DNA of 64,000 nt, from the NCBI RefSeq assembly GCF_029675105.1, contig NZ_JAQQFV010000002.1, positions 496,001 through 560,000 of the forward strand. The letters run 5' to 3'. The stretch is from Nocardia anocheti (GTDB taxonomy: Bacteria > Actinomycetota > Actinomycetes > Mycobacteriales > Mycobacteriaceae). The translations under genes were made by a program, and so were the position numbers. The first letter of the stretch is position 1. Each line of letters opens with the position of its first letter. The notes beneath the pieces were generated by a model. That model worked only from the letters and a program-made list of their open reading frames with translations. It was not told the DNA's origin and did no database searches. Positions 18,754 through 28,632 of this stretch are shown piece after piece.

Positions 18754-20271
18754 TCATGAGCTGGGGCGTAAGGCCCGCACGGTCGCGATCGTGTCGGCCT
18801 GGGCCGGTTCCTTGTCCGGCCGGTACCGCAACACCCTGGCGAAACGCAGCGCGACCCCGCCGGGATAGCGCGTACTGGTCTGCACGCCGTCGAGCGCGAT
18901 CTCCACGACCAGCGACGGACGCAGATAGACCGTCTGCGCGTCGCGATGGCTTTCGTGGTTCGGGAACTCCGTGGTCTGCCAGCGCAGCAATTCGTCGGTG
19001 AGCCCTTTGAAGGTCTTGCCGACCATCACCGGCTCGCCGGTTTCCGGGTCGAGCGCGGCCAGGTGCAGATTCGACAGGAAGCCGGTGCGTCGGCCATATC
19101 CCCATTCCGCGCCGATCACCAGTAGGTCGAGGGTGTGCGCGGGTTTGATCTTCTGCCACGCCTTGCCCCGGCGGCCCGCGGCGTAGGGCGCGTCGAGGGA
19201 TTTGACCATCATGCCCTCGTTGCCGACGGCCAGCGCGTTGTCGTAGTACTCGGCGGCCGCCTCGGGGGCGGGCGCGATGAGCGCCGGGATGACGTGCGGT
19301 CCCGCCACCCCTTCCAGCGCCGCCCGGCGCACCCGCAGCGGCTCGTCGAGCAGGTCGCGCCCGTCCAGGTGCAGGCAGTCGAAGAAATAGGGGTGCAGCA
19401 GCAGCTCGCCCGGATCGCTGACGGTGGCGAAGCGGCTCATCGTCTCCTGGAACGGGCGCGGACGGCCCGCGTCGGTGAGCGCGAGGGTCTCGCCGTCGAG
19501 GACGACACTCGCGCAGTCCAGCCCCGCGACCAGGGCGGCCAGCTCGGGCACGCTCGCGGTGATGTCCCGCAGGGTGCGGGTGAACACCCACACCCGCTCG
19601 CCCTCGCGGTGCACCTGGATGCGCGCGCCGTCGAGCTTGTGTTCGACGCTGACCTCCGGGCCCAGCTCGGCCAGCGCCTCGTCGAGCGAGCCGCCGGGCG
19701 AGGCCAGCATCGGCGAGATCGGCCTGCCCACCTCGAGCCGGAACGCGGCCAGCGCCTCGGCGCCCCCGGTGACGGCGGCGACGGCCGTCTCGGGCAGCCG
19801 CCCCGAGAGCATGTGCGCCCGGCGCACCACCTCGACCGGAATCCCGGTCGACACGGCCAGCGCCTCGACCACGATCGCGGTGAGCGCACCCTGGCGCAGT
19901 TCCCCGGTGAGCAGCCGCAGTAGGAACGACTGTTCCTCGGCGGTGGCCGCGGTGAACAACGCGGTGAGCAGCTCCCGCCTGCGCAGCGTGGACCCCGTGC
20001 CGCTGAGCCCGGTGAGCTGATCGAAGACCTCGTCCACCGCGTCGATGGTGAGCCGGGCCTCGGCGGCGGGTGGGGTGTCCAGGCCGGTCACCGTGCGCCA
20101 GCCCGCGCCGATGCGGCCCTGGGTGAGCTCGCCGGACAGCCACGCCACCACGGTCCCGATCTCCTCGGTGCTCGCGGCACCGAACAGCGCGGCCAGCGCG
20201 GCGATCTTCGCCTTGCGCGACCGGGTCTCCCGTACGGCCGCCGACGCGGCGACCACCTCGCTGAACAGCAC
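18754..20271 (-). CDS. ligB: ATP-dependent DNA ligase (LigB type)
   Basis: A 505-residue ligase with an N-terminal DNA-binding domain, an adenylation domain whose nucleotidyl-acceptor Lys212 lies in EHKLDGARIQVHR, and a C-terminal OB-fold. Motif IV-like NEGMMVKSLDAPY and motif V-like AWQKIKPAHTLDLLVIGAEWG are present. It matches mycobacterial LigB in size and layout. It seals nicks in DNA; a NAD-dependent LigA is expected elsewhere in the genome. It stands as a single gene. Confidence 0.94.
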   Translation of the reverse strand: MLFSEVVAASAAVRETRSRKAKIAALAALFGAASTEEIGTVVAWLSGELTQGRIGAGWRTVTGLDTPPAAEARLTIDAVDEVFDQLTGLSGTGSTLRRRELLTALFTAATAEEQSFLLRLLTGELRQGALTAIVVEALAVSTGIPVEVVRRAHMLSGRLPETAVAAVTGGAEALAAFRLEVGRPISPMLASPGGSLDEALAELGPEVSVEHKLDGARIQVHREGERVWVFTRTLRDITASVPELAALVAGLDCASVVLDGETLALTDAGRPRPFQETMSRFATVSDPGELLLHPYFFDCLHLDGRDLLDEPLRVRRAALEGVAGPHVIPALIAPAPEAAAEYYDNALAVGNEGMMVKSLDAPYAAGRRGKAWQKIKPAHTLDLLVIGAEWGYGRRTGFLSNLHLAALDPETGEPVMVGKTFKGLTDELLRWQTTEFPNHESHRDAQTVYLRPSLVVEIALDGVQTSTRYPGGVALRFARVLRYRPDKEPAQADTIATVRALRPSS

Positions 20272-20329
20272 CCCCCGACCCTAGCGACGGGGTGTGACAC
20301 ATCGCTCAGCCCACGCTGTTAAGAATCCA

Positions 20330-20359
20330 TTGGCAACCCTGCGAAAGCGCCCCTAAACT
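20330..20359 (+). promoter_or_regulatory. Predicted ramB promoter, leaderless
   Basis: A -35-like TTGGCA at 20330-20335, an 18-base spacer and -10 TAAACT at 20354-20359. The ATG of ramB follows six bases later, so transcription would start at the initiation codon. Confidence 0.6.
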
Positions 20360-20365
20360 GGACAT

Positions 20366-21772
20366 ATGGCCAAGACCTATGTCGGTGCGCGGCTGCGCCA
20401 GCTCCGTACCGAACGCGGTCTGAGCCAGGTTTCTCTCGCCCAGAAACTGGAGATCTCGGCGAGCTATCTCAATCAGATCGAGCACGATGTGCGCCCGCTG
20501 ACGGTGCCGGTGCTGGCCCGGATCAACGAGGTCTTCGGCGTCGATCCCGCCTTCTTCTCCGCCCACGACGACACCCGGCTCATCGCCGAACTCCAGGAAG
20601 TCGTGATGGACGCCGAACTCGGCATCGAGGCCGACACCAAGGAGATCGCCGACATGGTCTCGGCGCATCCGTCGATGGCGCGCGCCCTGGTCGCCATGCA
20701 CAACCGGTACCGCAACACCAGCGCCCAGCTGGCCGCCGCCACCGAGGACCGTTTCTCCGACGGCTCCGGCAGCGCCGCCATCTCCAAGCCGCACGAGGAA
20801 GTGCGCGACTACTTCTACCAGCGGCAGAACTACATCCACGAATTGGATACCGCCGCCGAGGATCTCACCACCCGTATCCGTTTCCACGGCGGCGAGGTGA
20901 GCACCGAGATCGTGCGGCTGCTGCGCGCGCACGGCGTGCGGATCAGCGAGCGCATCGACCTCGGCGAAGGCGTACTGCACCGCTACGACCCCGACACCAA
21001 ACAGCTCGAGATCTCCCCGCACCTGTCCGGCGGCCAGCGCACCTTCAAACTCGCCGCCGAACTGGCCTATCTCGAATGCGGGCCGCTGCTGGACAAATTG
21101 GTGGAGGAGGGCAATTTCGGTTCCGAGGCGTCGCGCAAACTCGCCATGCTCGGCCTGGCGAATTACTTCGCGGCCGCGACCGTGCTGCCCTACAACCACT
21201 TCCACGAAGTCGCCGAGGATTTCCGCTACGATATCGAGCGCCTCTCGGCGTTCTTCTCGCAGAGTTACGAGACGATCTGCCACCGCCTTTCGACGCTGCA
21301 ACGGCCTTCCCTACGCGGAGTCCCGTTCTCGTTCGTCCGCGTGGATCGCGCGGGCAACATGTCGAAACGCCAGTCCGCCACCGGTTTCCATTTCTCCTCC
21401 AGCGGCGGCACCTGCCCGCTCTGGAATGTCTACGAGACCTTCGCCTATCCCGGCAAGATCATGACCCAGATCGCCCAGATGCCCGACGGCCGCAAATACC
21501 TCTGGGTCGCCCGCACCGTCGAACGCCGCGCCACCCGCTACGGCCAACCCAGCAAGACCTTCGCCATCGGCCTCGGCTGCGAACTGCGCCACGCGAGCCG
21601 CGTCGTCTACGCCGACGGCATCGATCTCGGCGAAGCCTCCGCCACCCCCATCGGCGCTGGCTGCCGCGTCTGCGTCCGCTCCAACTGCCCCCAGCGCGCC
21701 TTCCCGCCGCTGGGCAAGACCCTCGACATCAGCGAACATCGCAGCTCGGTGTCCCCCTACCTCATCAAGTAG
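20366..21772 (+). CDS. ramB: RamB-type XRE regulator with short-chain fatty acyl sensing domain
   Basis: A 468-residue regulator. Residues 5-60 are an XRE helix-turn-helix (RLRQLRTERGLSQVSLAQKL). An ImmA/IrrE-like zone follows (LAAELAYLECGP near residue 233) and a C-terminal domain with clustered Cys (CRVCVRSNCPQRAFPP). This is the layout of RamB, which controls glyoxylate-cycle and acetate genes in corynebacteria and mycobacteria. In M. tuberculosis ramB is near icl1 and lpdC, whereas here the next gene belongs to a polyketide cluster. Its end overlaps the convergent SnoaL-like gene by eight bases. Confidence 0.9.
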   Translation: MAKTYVGARLRQLRTERGLSQVSLAQKLEISASYLNQIEHDVRPLTVPVLARINEVFGVDPAFFSAHDDTRLIAELQEVVMDAELGIEADTKEIADMVSAHPSMARALVAMHNRYRNTSAQLAAATEDRFSDGSGSAAISKPHEEVRDYFYQRQNYIHELDTAAEDLTTRIRFHGGEVSTEIVRLLRAHGVRISERIDLGEGVLHRYDPDTKQLEISPHLSGGQRTFKLAAELAYLECGPLLDKLVEEGNFGSEASRKLAMLGLANYFAAATVLPYNHFHEVAEDFRYDIERLSAFFSQSYETICHRLSTLQRPSLRGVPFSFVRVDRAGNMSKRQSATGFHFSSSGGTCPLWNVYETFAYPGKIMTQIAQMPDGRKYLWVARTVERRATRYGQPSKTFAIGLGCELRHASRVVYADGIDLGEASATPIGAGCRVCVRSNCPQRAFPPLGKTLDISEHRSSVSPYLIK

Positions 21773-22193
21773 TCAGCCAGGGCGGGACGGGGTCGGGGTC
21801 GTGGATGATGGTGCGTTCGCGGATCTCCCAGGAGTCCGCGACGGGGACGAGTTCGTCGCGGATGTCGGTGCTCAGGTGCAGGTGGGCGGGGTTCTCCGGG
21901 GTGGATTCGATGACCAGGGCGTAGAAGCGGGTGTGGATGGTGTCGCCGGTGCTCTCGATGGTGAGGTTGCCGACCCAGTGTCTGCGCACCGCGCCGCGGG
22001 CCCGCAGGCCGTCGGCGGCGCGGCGCAGGCCGTCGGCGATCTCGGCGCGGCCCTTCCGCGCGGTGGTGCGGTGGGCCTGACGCAGGACGCCGTCGACGGT
22101 GAAGGTGCCCGCCCACTCCTCGACGTGGCCGTCGTCGAGCAGCCGTAACTGCCGGGCGTAGAACTGCAACAGATCGGCGTAGTTCGCGCTCAT
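21765..22193 (-). CDS. SnoaL/NTF2-like protein of the polyketide cluster
   Basis: A 142-residue cone-fold (NTF2-like) protein: YADLLQFYARQLRLLDDGHVEEWAGTF at the start, RRHWVGNLTIE in the middle and IRERTIIHDPDPVPPW at the end. In aromatic polyketide clusters such proteins act as cyclases (SnoaL) or hydroxylation/hydrolysis partners; many NTF2-like proteins have other roles, so cyclase is only a possibility. ATG 22193 overlaps the aromatase stop (ATGA). Last gene of the minimal-PKS operon. Confidence 0.75.
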   Translation of the reverse strand: MSANYADLLQFYARQLRLLDDGHVEEWAGTFTVDGVLRQAHRTTARKGRAEIADGLRRAADGLRARGAVRRHWVGNLTIESTGDTIHTRFYALVIESTPENPAHLHLSTDIRDELVPVADSWEIRERTIIHDPDPVPPWLTT

Positions 22194-23143
22194 CGTGGAC
22201 CCGCCTCGGACAGATCGGCGGATTCGGCCCATTTCTTCGCGTGTTCCAGGGTCGCCAGGGAATTGCGGCCGAGGGCGGTGCGGATGAATTCGGTGGCGTC
22301 CTCGATGGTCTTGCCCGCGCCCAGAATCGGTTCGATCGCCTCCTCGATGATGGTGACGGTGTGCTGGGAGGTCGCCAGCGTCCCCGTGCCGTCGGGCGCG
22401 AAACTCCACCGCCCGCGATGCAGCGACAGCAGGCCGGGCAGTTGGGTCTGCTTGTAGACGATGTCGCCGGATTCGAGCACGACCCGCCAGGAGGCGGTGG
22501 TGTGCGCGTCACCGTCGGCGGTGCGGGTGGTGAGTTCCAGGAACTGGTGTCCGGGAGCGGGTTCGGTGAGTGTCACCGCGTCCACGTGCGGCAGCCGCCG
22601 CGCCCACTGATCGGCCCGGTCGATGAACTCGCGAATCTTCGCCGGTGGCGCGGCGATCCACAGCGAGTCGGCGAAAGTGACGGTGGCGGTGGGCCGCTGG
22701 ACCTGCGCTTCGACCGAGGATTTGAGCGAGGCCAGTTCGCGCGTGGAATTGGTCTCGACGGCCGCCTCGATCCACTCGCGTGCGCCGGGCGTCTCGTCCG
22801 GGGAATAGCTGTGCGACAGCACGACCCGACTGCGCTCGGCATCGATCACCTGCACGGCCCACTTCCCGCGCATGGCCGCGACCGGGGAGGCCGAGACCAC
22901 CTGGGCGAAGGTGATGTGTCGACGCCCGGTGTCGAAGGTGCGGCGCGAGGTCCAGGACTTCAAGGTGTCGTTGGCCGTGGCCCATAGGCGGATGTGCTCG
23001 CCGTCCGCGTCGTGCTCGAGCACCTCGGCGTGCACGGTCGGCGGAAACAGGTTGGGCCAGTTCGTCACCGCGTGCAGGGCGGCGTACACGGTGGCGGCGG
23101 GCGCGGCGATCTCGATGACGTGTTCGGTGTGGAAAGTGCTCAT
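22190..23143 (-). CDS. Polyketide aromatase/cyclase, di-domain
   Basis: A 317-residue protein made of two START/SRPBCC halves. The first (1-150) begins HTEHVIEIAAPAATVYAAL, the second (about 155-315) contains DSLWIAAPPAKIREFIDRADQW. Di-domain ARO/CYCs of this type fold and dehydrate the first ring of C9-reduced polyketides, which agrees with the adjacent ketoreductase. Its ATG shares one base with the ketoreductase stop (TGATG), so the two are translationally coupled. Confidence 0.92.
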   Translation of the reverse strand: MSTFHTEHVIEIAAPAATVYAALHAVTNWPNLFPPTVHAEVLEHDADGEHIRLWATANDTLKSWTSRRTFDTGRRHITFAQVVSASPVAAMRGKWAVQVIDAERSRVVLSHSYSPDETPGAREWIEAAVETNSTRELASLKSSVEAQVQRPTATVTFADSLWIAAPPAKIREFIDRADQWARRLPHVDAVTLTEPAPGHQFLELTTRTADGDAHTTASWRVVLESGDIVYKQTQLPGLLSLHRGRWSFAPDGTGTLATSQHTVTIIEEAIEPILGAGKTIEDATEFIRTALGRNSLATLEHAKKWAESADLSEAGPR

Positions 23144-23916
23144 CAGTAGTTCCCCAGTCCACCGCACACATTGATCGCCTGCGCGGTGATCGGTGCCGCC
23201 GCGGTGCTGGTCAGATAACCCACCAACCCGGCCACCTCCTGCGGTGTGGAGTAGCGCCCCAGCGGGATCTTGGCCTCGAACTTCTCCAGCACGGCCGCCT
23301 CGGTGGTCTCCCACACCTCGGCGTACCCGCGCCGAACCCGCTCGGCCAGTGGTGTTTCCACATAGCCGGGGCACACCGCGTTCACGGTTACTCCGGTCTT
23401 GGCCAGTTCCAGACCCAGCGCCTTGGTGAACCCGATGACGCCGTGCTTGGACGCCGAATACGGCGCGCCCAGCACGACGCCCTGCTTGCCGCCGGTCGAG
23501 GCGATATTGATGATGCGTCCCTCACCCGCATCCAGGATGCCGCCCCGGGCCAGCACCTCCCTGGTCACCCGGAAGGTGCCGGTGAGATTGATGTCGAGCA
23601 CGTCCTGCCACTGCTCGTCGTCGATGTTCTGGGTGACGCCGCCGCCGTTGCGGCCCGCGTTGTTGACCAGCACGGTGACCGGCCCGTACCGCGCGACCGC
23701 CGCCGCGACCAGCGTCTTCACGTCCTCGGTGGAGCGCACGTCGGCGGCGATCCCGTCGATGGCGATGCCGTCGGCGGTCAGCGCCGAGACCGTCTCGCTG
23801 ACCTTCTCGGCCGAGCGCGCGTTGATGAACACCTGGTATCCGGCCAGCCCGAGGGTGCGGGCGATCTCGAGTCCGATGCCGCTGGTGGCACCGGTGACGA
23901 TGGCGTGCTTGCTCAT
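23143..23916 (-). CDS. Polyketide C-9 ketoreductase-like SDR
   Basis: A 257-residue classical SDR: TGATSGIG at residues 8-15, NNAGRNGGG near 85, INIASTGGKQG with the catalytic Ser, and YSASK with Tyr and Lys. Similar to ActIII-type ketoreductases, which reduce one carbonyl of the nascent polyketide. It overlaps the ACP stop by four bases (ATGA) and the aromatase start by one. The reduced first ring predicted from this enzyme is consistent with the di-domain aromatase. Confidence 0.92.
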   Translation of the reverse strand: MSKHAIVTGATSGIGLEIARTLGLAGYQVFINARSAEKVSETVSALTADGIAIDGIAADVRSTEDVKTLVAAAVARYGPVTVLVNNAGRNGGGVTQNIDDEQWQDVLDINLTGTFRVTREVLARGGILDAGEGRIINIASTGGKQGVVLGAPYSASKHGVIGFTKALGLELAKTGVTVNAVCPGYVETPLAERVRRGYAEVWETTEAAVLEKFEAKIPLGRYSTPQEVAGLVGYLTSTAAAPITAQAINVCGGLGNY

Positions 23917-24197
23917 GCGGGGGCTCCTGTGGAGGGATCGGCGGCGAGGGTGGAGTTGACGAGGGCGACGAAGTCGGCGACGGTCACCGCGTCGACCACC
24001 GATTCGTCGAGCAGCTTGACGCCGTAACGGATTTCGATCTGGTTGGACAGCTCGAGCACGGCGAGCGAGTCGTAGCCGAGGTCCTCGAACGAGCGGTGGG
24101 TGATGTCACCGCTGAGGTCGATGGACTCGTCCTCGCCTGCGACGCGCTGCAACACTTCGCGCAGCTCGTCGGCGGTCACTTGGTGGGGTACGGGCAT
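23913..24197 (-). CDS. Type II PKS acyl carrier protein
   Basis: A 94-residue ACP. The phosphopantetheine site is Ser44 in DLGYDSLAVLEL; the rest is a four-helix bundle with an acidic middle. It holds the growing poly-beta-ketone for the ketosynthase pair. No PPTase gene is seen in the window, so activation must be done by an enzyme coded elsewhere. A GGGAGG ribosome site stands six bases before ATG 24197. Confidence 0.95.
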   Translation of the reverse strand: MPVPHQVTADELREVLQRVAGEDESIDLSGDITHRSFEDLGYDSLAVLELSNQIEIRYGVKLLDESVVDAVTVADFVALVNSTLAADPSTGAPA

Positions 24198-24219
24198 CGG
24201 ATGCCTCCCTTCTGGTTGT

Positions 24220-25452
24220 TCATCGAACGGCGCCGAGGACGAGCGCGGAGGTGAAGCCGCGCGCGCCACGCGCCAGGACCAGGGCCGTCGGCTGCGCCAA
24301 CGCGCGCGGGGCGGAGACCAGGTCGAGCCGGGCGGGACCGGGATAGTGGTCGAGTCCCGGTGTGGGCGGGATGGTTTCGCGGTCGAGACTGAGCGCGGCG
24401 GCCGCGACATCGAGCGCGCCGCCACCGGCGAACAACCGCCCGGTGCCCGCCTTGGGGGCCGTCACCGGGACGCCGCTCGACCCGAATATCTCGTCCAGCG
24501 CGGCGATTTCGCGGTCGTCGAGTTCGCGTACTCCGGCCGCGTCGGCGAAGACCACGCCGACCTCGTCCGGGGTGCGGCCCGCGTCGGCGAGCGCGGCGCG
24601 GATCACCCGGCCCAGGGCGGGCGGCCGGTCGGTGTCGGGGCGCGGGTCGAAGCCGCTGGCGTAGCCGAGCAGCGACGCGTAGACGTGCGCGTCGCGGTCC
24701 CTGGCCCGGTCGGGATGTTCCAGCACGGTCAGCGCGCCGCCCTCGCCGGGCACGAACCCGCTCGCGGTCTCGGCGAAGGGCTGGTAGGCGCGGTCGGGGT
24801 CGGTCGAGGCGCTGACATTGTCGGCCGCGAGGGTGGCCAGCCACCCCCACGGCGAGAGCACCGAGTCGAACCCGCCGGTGAGCACCAGCCCGGTCCCCGA
24901 CCGCACCAACCTGCGCGCCTTGCCGAAGGCGTCCAGCCCACCCGCCTGATCGGCGACGACCACACTCGATGGCCCGCGCGCACCGTGGCGGATGGCGATC
25001 TGGCCGGTGTTGACCGCGTAGAACCACGCGAAGGACTGGTACCCGCTGACGTGCCGATTGCCGTCGGCCCACAGCTTCTGTAGTTCCTTCTGCCCGAACT
25101 CGAACCCGCCGCTGGTGCTCGCGGTGACCACCCCGAGCTCGAAATCGTCGCGGTCGTCGCGGGTGATCCCGGCGTCGCGCAGCGCCTCGTCGGAGGACAC
25201 CAGCGCGTGCCGGGTGGAGATGTCGGTCTGCGGCAGCAGTCGCCCGGACAGTGCCGAGGCGTCGAAATCGCGGATCTCCCCGGCCAGGGTGGCCGCGTAC
25301 GGACTCGGATCGAACCTGGTCACCCGCCCGATCGCCGACTGTCCGGCGAGGGTGTTGTGCCAGTAGCGCTCGACGGTGGTGCCGGTGGGCGCGTGCACGC
25401 CGAGACCGGTGACGACGGGGGCGATGCCGCCGGTCACCGCGGGCGCGCTCAC
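24220..25452 (-). CDS. Type II PKS chain-length factor (KS-beta)
   Basis: A 410-residue ketosynthase-like protein in which the active-site Cys is replaced by Gln169 ([14 protein letters not shown]), the mark of chain-length factors. It pairs with KS-alpha and sets polyketide length; the chain length cannot be read by eye. GTG 25452 forms a GTGA overlap with the KS-alpha stop, the usual coupling that ensures equal amounts of both subunits. Confidence 0.96.
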   Translation of the reverse strand: MSAPAVTGGIAPVVTGLGVHAPTGTTVERYWHNTLAGQSAIGRVTRFDPSPYAATLAGEIRDFDASALSGRLLPQTDISTRHALVSSDEALRDAGITRDDRDDFELGVVTASTSGGFEFGQKELQKLWADGNRHVSGYQSFAWFYAVNTGQIAIRHGARGPSSVVVADQAGGLDAFGKARRLVRSGTGLVLTGGFDSVLSPWGWLATLAADNVSASTDPDRAYQPFAETASGFVPGEGGALTVLEHPDRARDRDAHVYASLLGYASGFDPRPDTDRPPALGRVIRAALADAGRTPDEVGVVFADAAGVRELDDREIAALDEIFGSSGVPVTAPKAGTGRLFAGGGALDVAAAALSLDRETIPPTPGLDHYPGPARLDLVSAPRALAQPTALVLARGARGFTSALVLGAVR

Positions 25453-26717
25453 GGCGCGACCAACACGGCGGCGCTCTGGAAGCCGCCGAAGCCGCTGCCG
25501 ACGCTGAGCACGGTGTCGGTGCGCTGCGCGCGGGCGGTGAGCGGCACGTAGTCGAGATCGCAGTCGGGCCCGGGGTTGTGCAGGTTGGCCGTCGGCGGGA
25601 TGACATCGGTGTCGATGGCCAGCGCCGAGGCGACCAGTTCCAGCGAGCCCACCGCGCCGAGCGAGTGCCCGATCATCGATTTGATGGAGCTCACCGGCAC
25701 CTCCCAGGCATGGGATTCGAGGGCCTTCTTCACCGCGGCGGTCTCGTGCAGGTCGTTCTGCTTGGTGCCCGAGCCGTGCGCGTTGACGTAGTCCACGTCG
25801 ACGCGGTCCACCCTGGCCTGGTCCAGCGCGGCCCGGATGGCGGTGGCCATCTCCACGCCGTCGGGCCGCAGCCCGGTCATGTGGAAGGCGTTGCCCCTGG
25901 TCGCGAACCCGGCGAACTCGGCGTAGATGTGCGCGCCCCTGGCCCGCGCGTGCTCCCACTCCTCGAGGATCAGCGTGGCCGAGCCCTCGCCGAGGACGAA
26001 GCCGTCGCGGTCGCGGTCGAAGGGCCGCGAGGCGTGCGCGGGATCGTCGTTGTTGGGGCTGGTGGCCTTGATGGCGTCGAAGCAGGCGACGGTGATCGGC
26101 GAGATGGGCGCCTCGCTGGCGCCGGTGACGACCACGTCGGCCGCGCCCTCGCGGATCAGATCGGCGGCGTTGCCCACCGCGTCGAGCCCGGAGGTGCAGC
26201 CGGTGGAGACCACCGAGGCGGGCCCCTCGGCCCCGAGGACCCAGGCGAGTTCGGCGGCGATGGAACTGGGCACCAGGAAGTCGAACAGCTGCGCCACCGC
26301 CCACCGCGGGTCCACCAGCCAGTCCCGGCCCTGATCGCTGACCAGGGAGTACTCGCGTTCGAGGCTGGTGGTGCAGCCGACGGCGCTGCCGATACTGATC
26401 CCGAGCCGGGCGGGATCGAGGGCGGTGGTGTCGATACCGCTGTCGCGCAGCGCTTCTCGCGCGGTGACCACCGCGAACTGGGTGACCCGGTCCCAGGCGC
26501 GTTCCTCGCGCTTGCGCACGCCGTGCTCGGCGGGCCGGAAGTCGACCTCACCGGCGATCTGTGACCGGTAGCCACTGGCGTCGAAGGCGCTGATCCGGCG
26601 GGTCGCCGTGCGGCCGTCGGTGAGCAGCTGCCAGAATTGTTCCCGGCCGATCGCGCCCGGTGCCAGCACCCCGACCCCGGTGATCGCGACCCGACGCGGG
26701 CCCGCTGAACCTGCCAT
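25449..26717 (-). CDS. Type II PKS ketosynthase alpha
   Basis: A 422-residue beta-ketoacyl synthase. The active-site Cys174 lies in [14 protein letters not shown], and the two His in [12 protein letters not shown] (about 314) and [11 protein letters not shown] (about 352) complete the catalytic set. It condenses malonyl units on the ACP. It is the first gene of the leftward operon KS-alpha, CLF, ACP, KR, aromatase, SnoaL-like. The phased CTGGAG repeats at 26771-26810 begin 53 bases upstream of its ATG and probably drive it. Confidence 0.97.
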   Translation of the reverse strand: MAGSAGPRRVAITGVGVLAPGAIGREQFWQLLTDGRTATRRISAFDASGYRSQIAGEVDFRPAEHGVRKREERAWDRVTQFAVVTAREALRDSGIDTTALDPARLGISIGSAVGCTTSLEREYSLVSDQGRDWLVDPRWAVAQLFDFLVPSSIAAELAWVLGAEGPASVVSTGCTSGLDAVGNAADLIREGAADVVVTGASEAPISPITVACFDAIKATSPNNDDPAHASRPFDRDRDGFVLGEGSATLILEEWEHARARGAHIYAEFAGFATRGNAFHMTGLRPDGVEMATAIRAALDQARVDRVDVDYVNAHGSGTKQNDLHETAAVKKALESHAWEVPVSSIKSMIGHSLGAVGSLELVASALAIDTDVIPPTANLHNPGPDCDLDYVPLTARAQRTDTVLSVGSGFGGFQSAAVLVAP

Positions 26718-26770
26718 GTTCGATCCTTACGCCGTGTGTCTGCAGTGCTCGTCGAGACTCGCACCGGCCA

Positions 26771-26810
26771 CTGGAGGCGCCGCCGACGACTGCTGGAGGA
26801 CCGCTGGACC
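26771..26810. promoter_or_regulatory. SARP-type phased repeats, KS-alpha/SDR divergent promoter
   Basis: CTGGAG at 26771 and 26793 and CTGGAC at 26804; spacings are 22 and 11 bases, that is, helical phase. SARP activators bind heptamer direct repeats with this 11-base period near the -35 region. The block lies between the minimal PKS operon (leftward) and the SDR gene (rightward) and reads CTCCAG toward KS-alpha. Confidence 0.7.
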
Positions 26811-26866
26811 GTCGGCTCCAGCGATGCTGTAGCCCACCGCCTCTCCCGGTGCGCAGAGTCGGACCC

Positions 26867-27622
26867 ATGACTGCACAAGCGAATTCGCCCACCGGACCGG
26901 CCGGGCGCCGTGTCGTGATCACCGGCGGTACCCGCGGCCTGGGCCGGGTGATCGCCGAGGATCTGTTGCGCCACGGCGCGCGGGTGGTGATCATCGGCCG
27001 CGATGCCGAGGCGGCGTCCTGGGTCGACGACGAACCCGACGCCTACGCCACCACCGCCGATGTGACCGACGCCGACCAACTCGCCACGGCCTTCACCGAG
27101 GCCGCGCGCTGGCTCGACGGAATCGATGTGGTGTTCGCCAATGCCGGGGTGAGCAGGCCGGGACCGCTGGCCCTCACCGCACCGGAGGACTTCATCACGG
27201 TGCTCGAAACCAATGTCACCGGAACGTTTCTCACCTTGCAGGCCGCGGTGCCGCATCTGGAGAAGTCCGCCGACGCGCGCTTCATCGCCCTGTCCTCGGC
27301 GCTGGCCCAGCGCATCGCACCCGGCGCGGGTGCGTACTCGATCAGCAAGGCGGCCATCGAGACGCTGGTGAAGATCGCCGCGACCGAGCTGGCGGCGCAA
27401 TCGATCTCGGTCAACGCGCTCTCGCCGGGATTCATCGACGAGGGCATGGGGCGCGGGCTGATCGCGCACCAGCAGGTGTGGGATCGCTATCTGCCGACCA
27501 TCGCGGCGGGCCGACCGGGCCGCGGCGACGAGGTCGCCGACGTGGCCCGGTTCCTGGCGAGCCCGGAGTCGGGCTATATCAACGGCCACGTCCTCGAGGT
27601 CAACGGCGGGCTCGCCTTCTGA
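26867..27622 (+). CDS. SDR-family tailoring oxidoreductase
   Basis: A 251-residue short-chain dehydrogenase: VITGGTRGLGRVIAE (about residues 17-31), NAGVSRPG, SSALAQRIAPG and YSISK with the catalytic Tyr and Lys, and a C-terminal GHVLEVNGG typical of FabG-like enzymes. It is a second SDR besides the ketoreductase in the PKS operon, and is divergent from KS-alpha under a shared phased-repeat block, so it probably acts in tailoring. ATG 26867 is used; an in-frame start at 26849 is possible. Confidence 0.88.
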   Translation: MTAQANSPTGPAGRRVVITGGTRGLGRVIAEDLLRHGARVVIIGRDAEAASWVDDEPDAYATTADVTDADQLATAFTEAARWLDGIDVVFANAGVSRPGPLALTAPEDFITVLETNVTGTFLTLQAAVPHLEKSADARFIALSSALAQRIAPGAGAYSISKAAIETLVKIAATELAAQSISVNALSPGFIDEGMGRGLIAHQQVWDRYLPTIAAGRPGRGDEVADVARFLASPESGYINGHVLEVNGGLAF

Positions 27623-27637
27623 GTCCGGACCCGGCCG

Positions 27638-28531
27638 CTACCAGCGGATCACGGCCTTGCCGTGGAACTCCCGATCCCGCAGGGCGGCCAGGGTCCGGTC
27701 CAGACCGTCGCGGTCCGCGACCCGGGTGACGCGCGGGTCGAGCTGCCCCGCCGCCCAGCGGGCACCCAGCCAGCGCAGATCCTCGGCGACCGGCGCGGCG
27801 GCGCCGAGTGCGTCGAACAGGTGCACATAACTCAGACTCACGCCCGGCCGCCGGTGGCCCCAGTCCAACGGCAGGTGCAGCGGTTCGCGCACGGTATTGC
27901 CGGTACTCACCAGCGTGCCGTGGGGTTTGAGCAATTCGAAGGCCGCGTGCAGCACCGTGCCGCCGACGCTGTCGAAGACCACGTCGACCTCACGACCGGT
28001 CACCGCCCGGCCCGCCGCGTCGAGCACCGGTAACTCCGTGCCGGACAGCCGGTTCCGCACTTCCAGCACATCCGCCCCGGCGGCCCCGGCGAGCTGCGCG
28101 AGCACCCCACCCACGCCCCCGCTGGTGCCGGTGACCAGCACCGTCTTGCCGATGATGGGCCCCGCGCGGCGGATGGCGGCCAGCGCGGTGAGCCCGGCGA
28201 CCGGCAGCGCGGCCAGGTCGACGGCGTCGCCGGGATCGGGCAGGACGGCGACGCGGCTGCGGTGCACCGCGACCACATCGGCCCAGCCGTTGCCGTCCGC
28301 GAGCGCCAGCACCGGCTGGACCTGGGCCGACGAGTCGTCCTCGATGGTGCCCAGCACGTCCCAGCCGAGCCGGGAGCCGGGCGCGAGCCGCTGCGCCCTG
28401 GTCAGTTCGCCCCGATTCACCCCGAAGGCGCTCACCCGCACCAGCACCTCACCCGGGCCGGGTACGGGATCGTCGACCTTCTCGACACGGGTGGGGGCCT
28501 GCGGATCACCGGTCGTCACAACAGCTTTCAC
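27638..28531 (-). CDS. MDR-family NADPH oxidoreductase, zinc-independent
   Basis: A 297-residue GroES/Rossmann reductase beginning VKAVVTTGDPQAP. VTGTSGGVGGVLAQLAG binds NADP. Members reduce enones or quinones, and in aromatic polyketide clusters they can act as enoyl reductases on the polyketide. GTG 28531 is chosen since homology begins there. It converges on the SDR gene (15 bases) and diverges from the ABC transporter operon; the repeats at 28572-28589 lie 40 bases upstream of its start. Confidence 0.85.
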   Translation of the reverse strand: MKAVVTTGDPQAPTRVEKVDDPVPGPGEVLVRVSAFGVNRGELTRAQRLAPGSRLGWDVLGTIEDDSSAQVQPVLALADGNGWADVVAVHRSRVAVLPDPGDAVDLAALPVAGLTALAAIRRAGPIIGKTVLVTGTSGGVGGVLAQLAGAAGADVLEVRNRLSGTELPVLDAAGRAVTGREVDVVFDSVGGTVLHAAFELLKPHGTLVSTGNTVREPLHLPLDWGHRRPGVSLSYVHLFDALGAAAPVAEDLRWLGARWAAGQLDPRVTRVADRDGLDRTLAALRDREFHGKAVIRW

Positions 28532-28571
28532 CCGACCAGCACAACCGCAGTAGGCGGCGGTGTCCAGGACC

Positions 28572-28589
28572 CTCCAGTGCTTCTCCAGC
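28572..28589. promoter_or_regulatory. SARP-type phased repeats, MDR/ABC transporter divergent promoter
   Basis: CTCCAG at 28572 and 28583, exactly 11 bases apart, in the 101-base intergenic region. The orientation toward the transporter operon is the same as at the KS-alpha, ABM, methyltransferase and hydrolase operons. Confidence 0.65.
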
Positions 28590-28632
28590 GGCGCGGGAGC
28601 GGGAGTCGAGCACCGGCGGCGAAGCTGACGCC

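Noticed and set aside
20341-20352. RamB self-binding box in its promoter
   Set aside because: GCGAAAG only loosely resembles the reverse of the published RamB consensus; too weak to claim.
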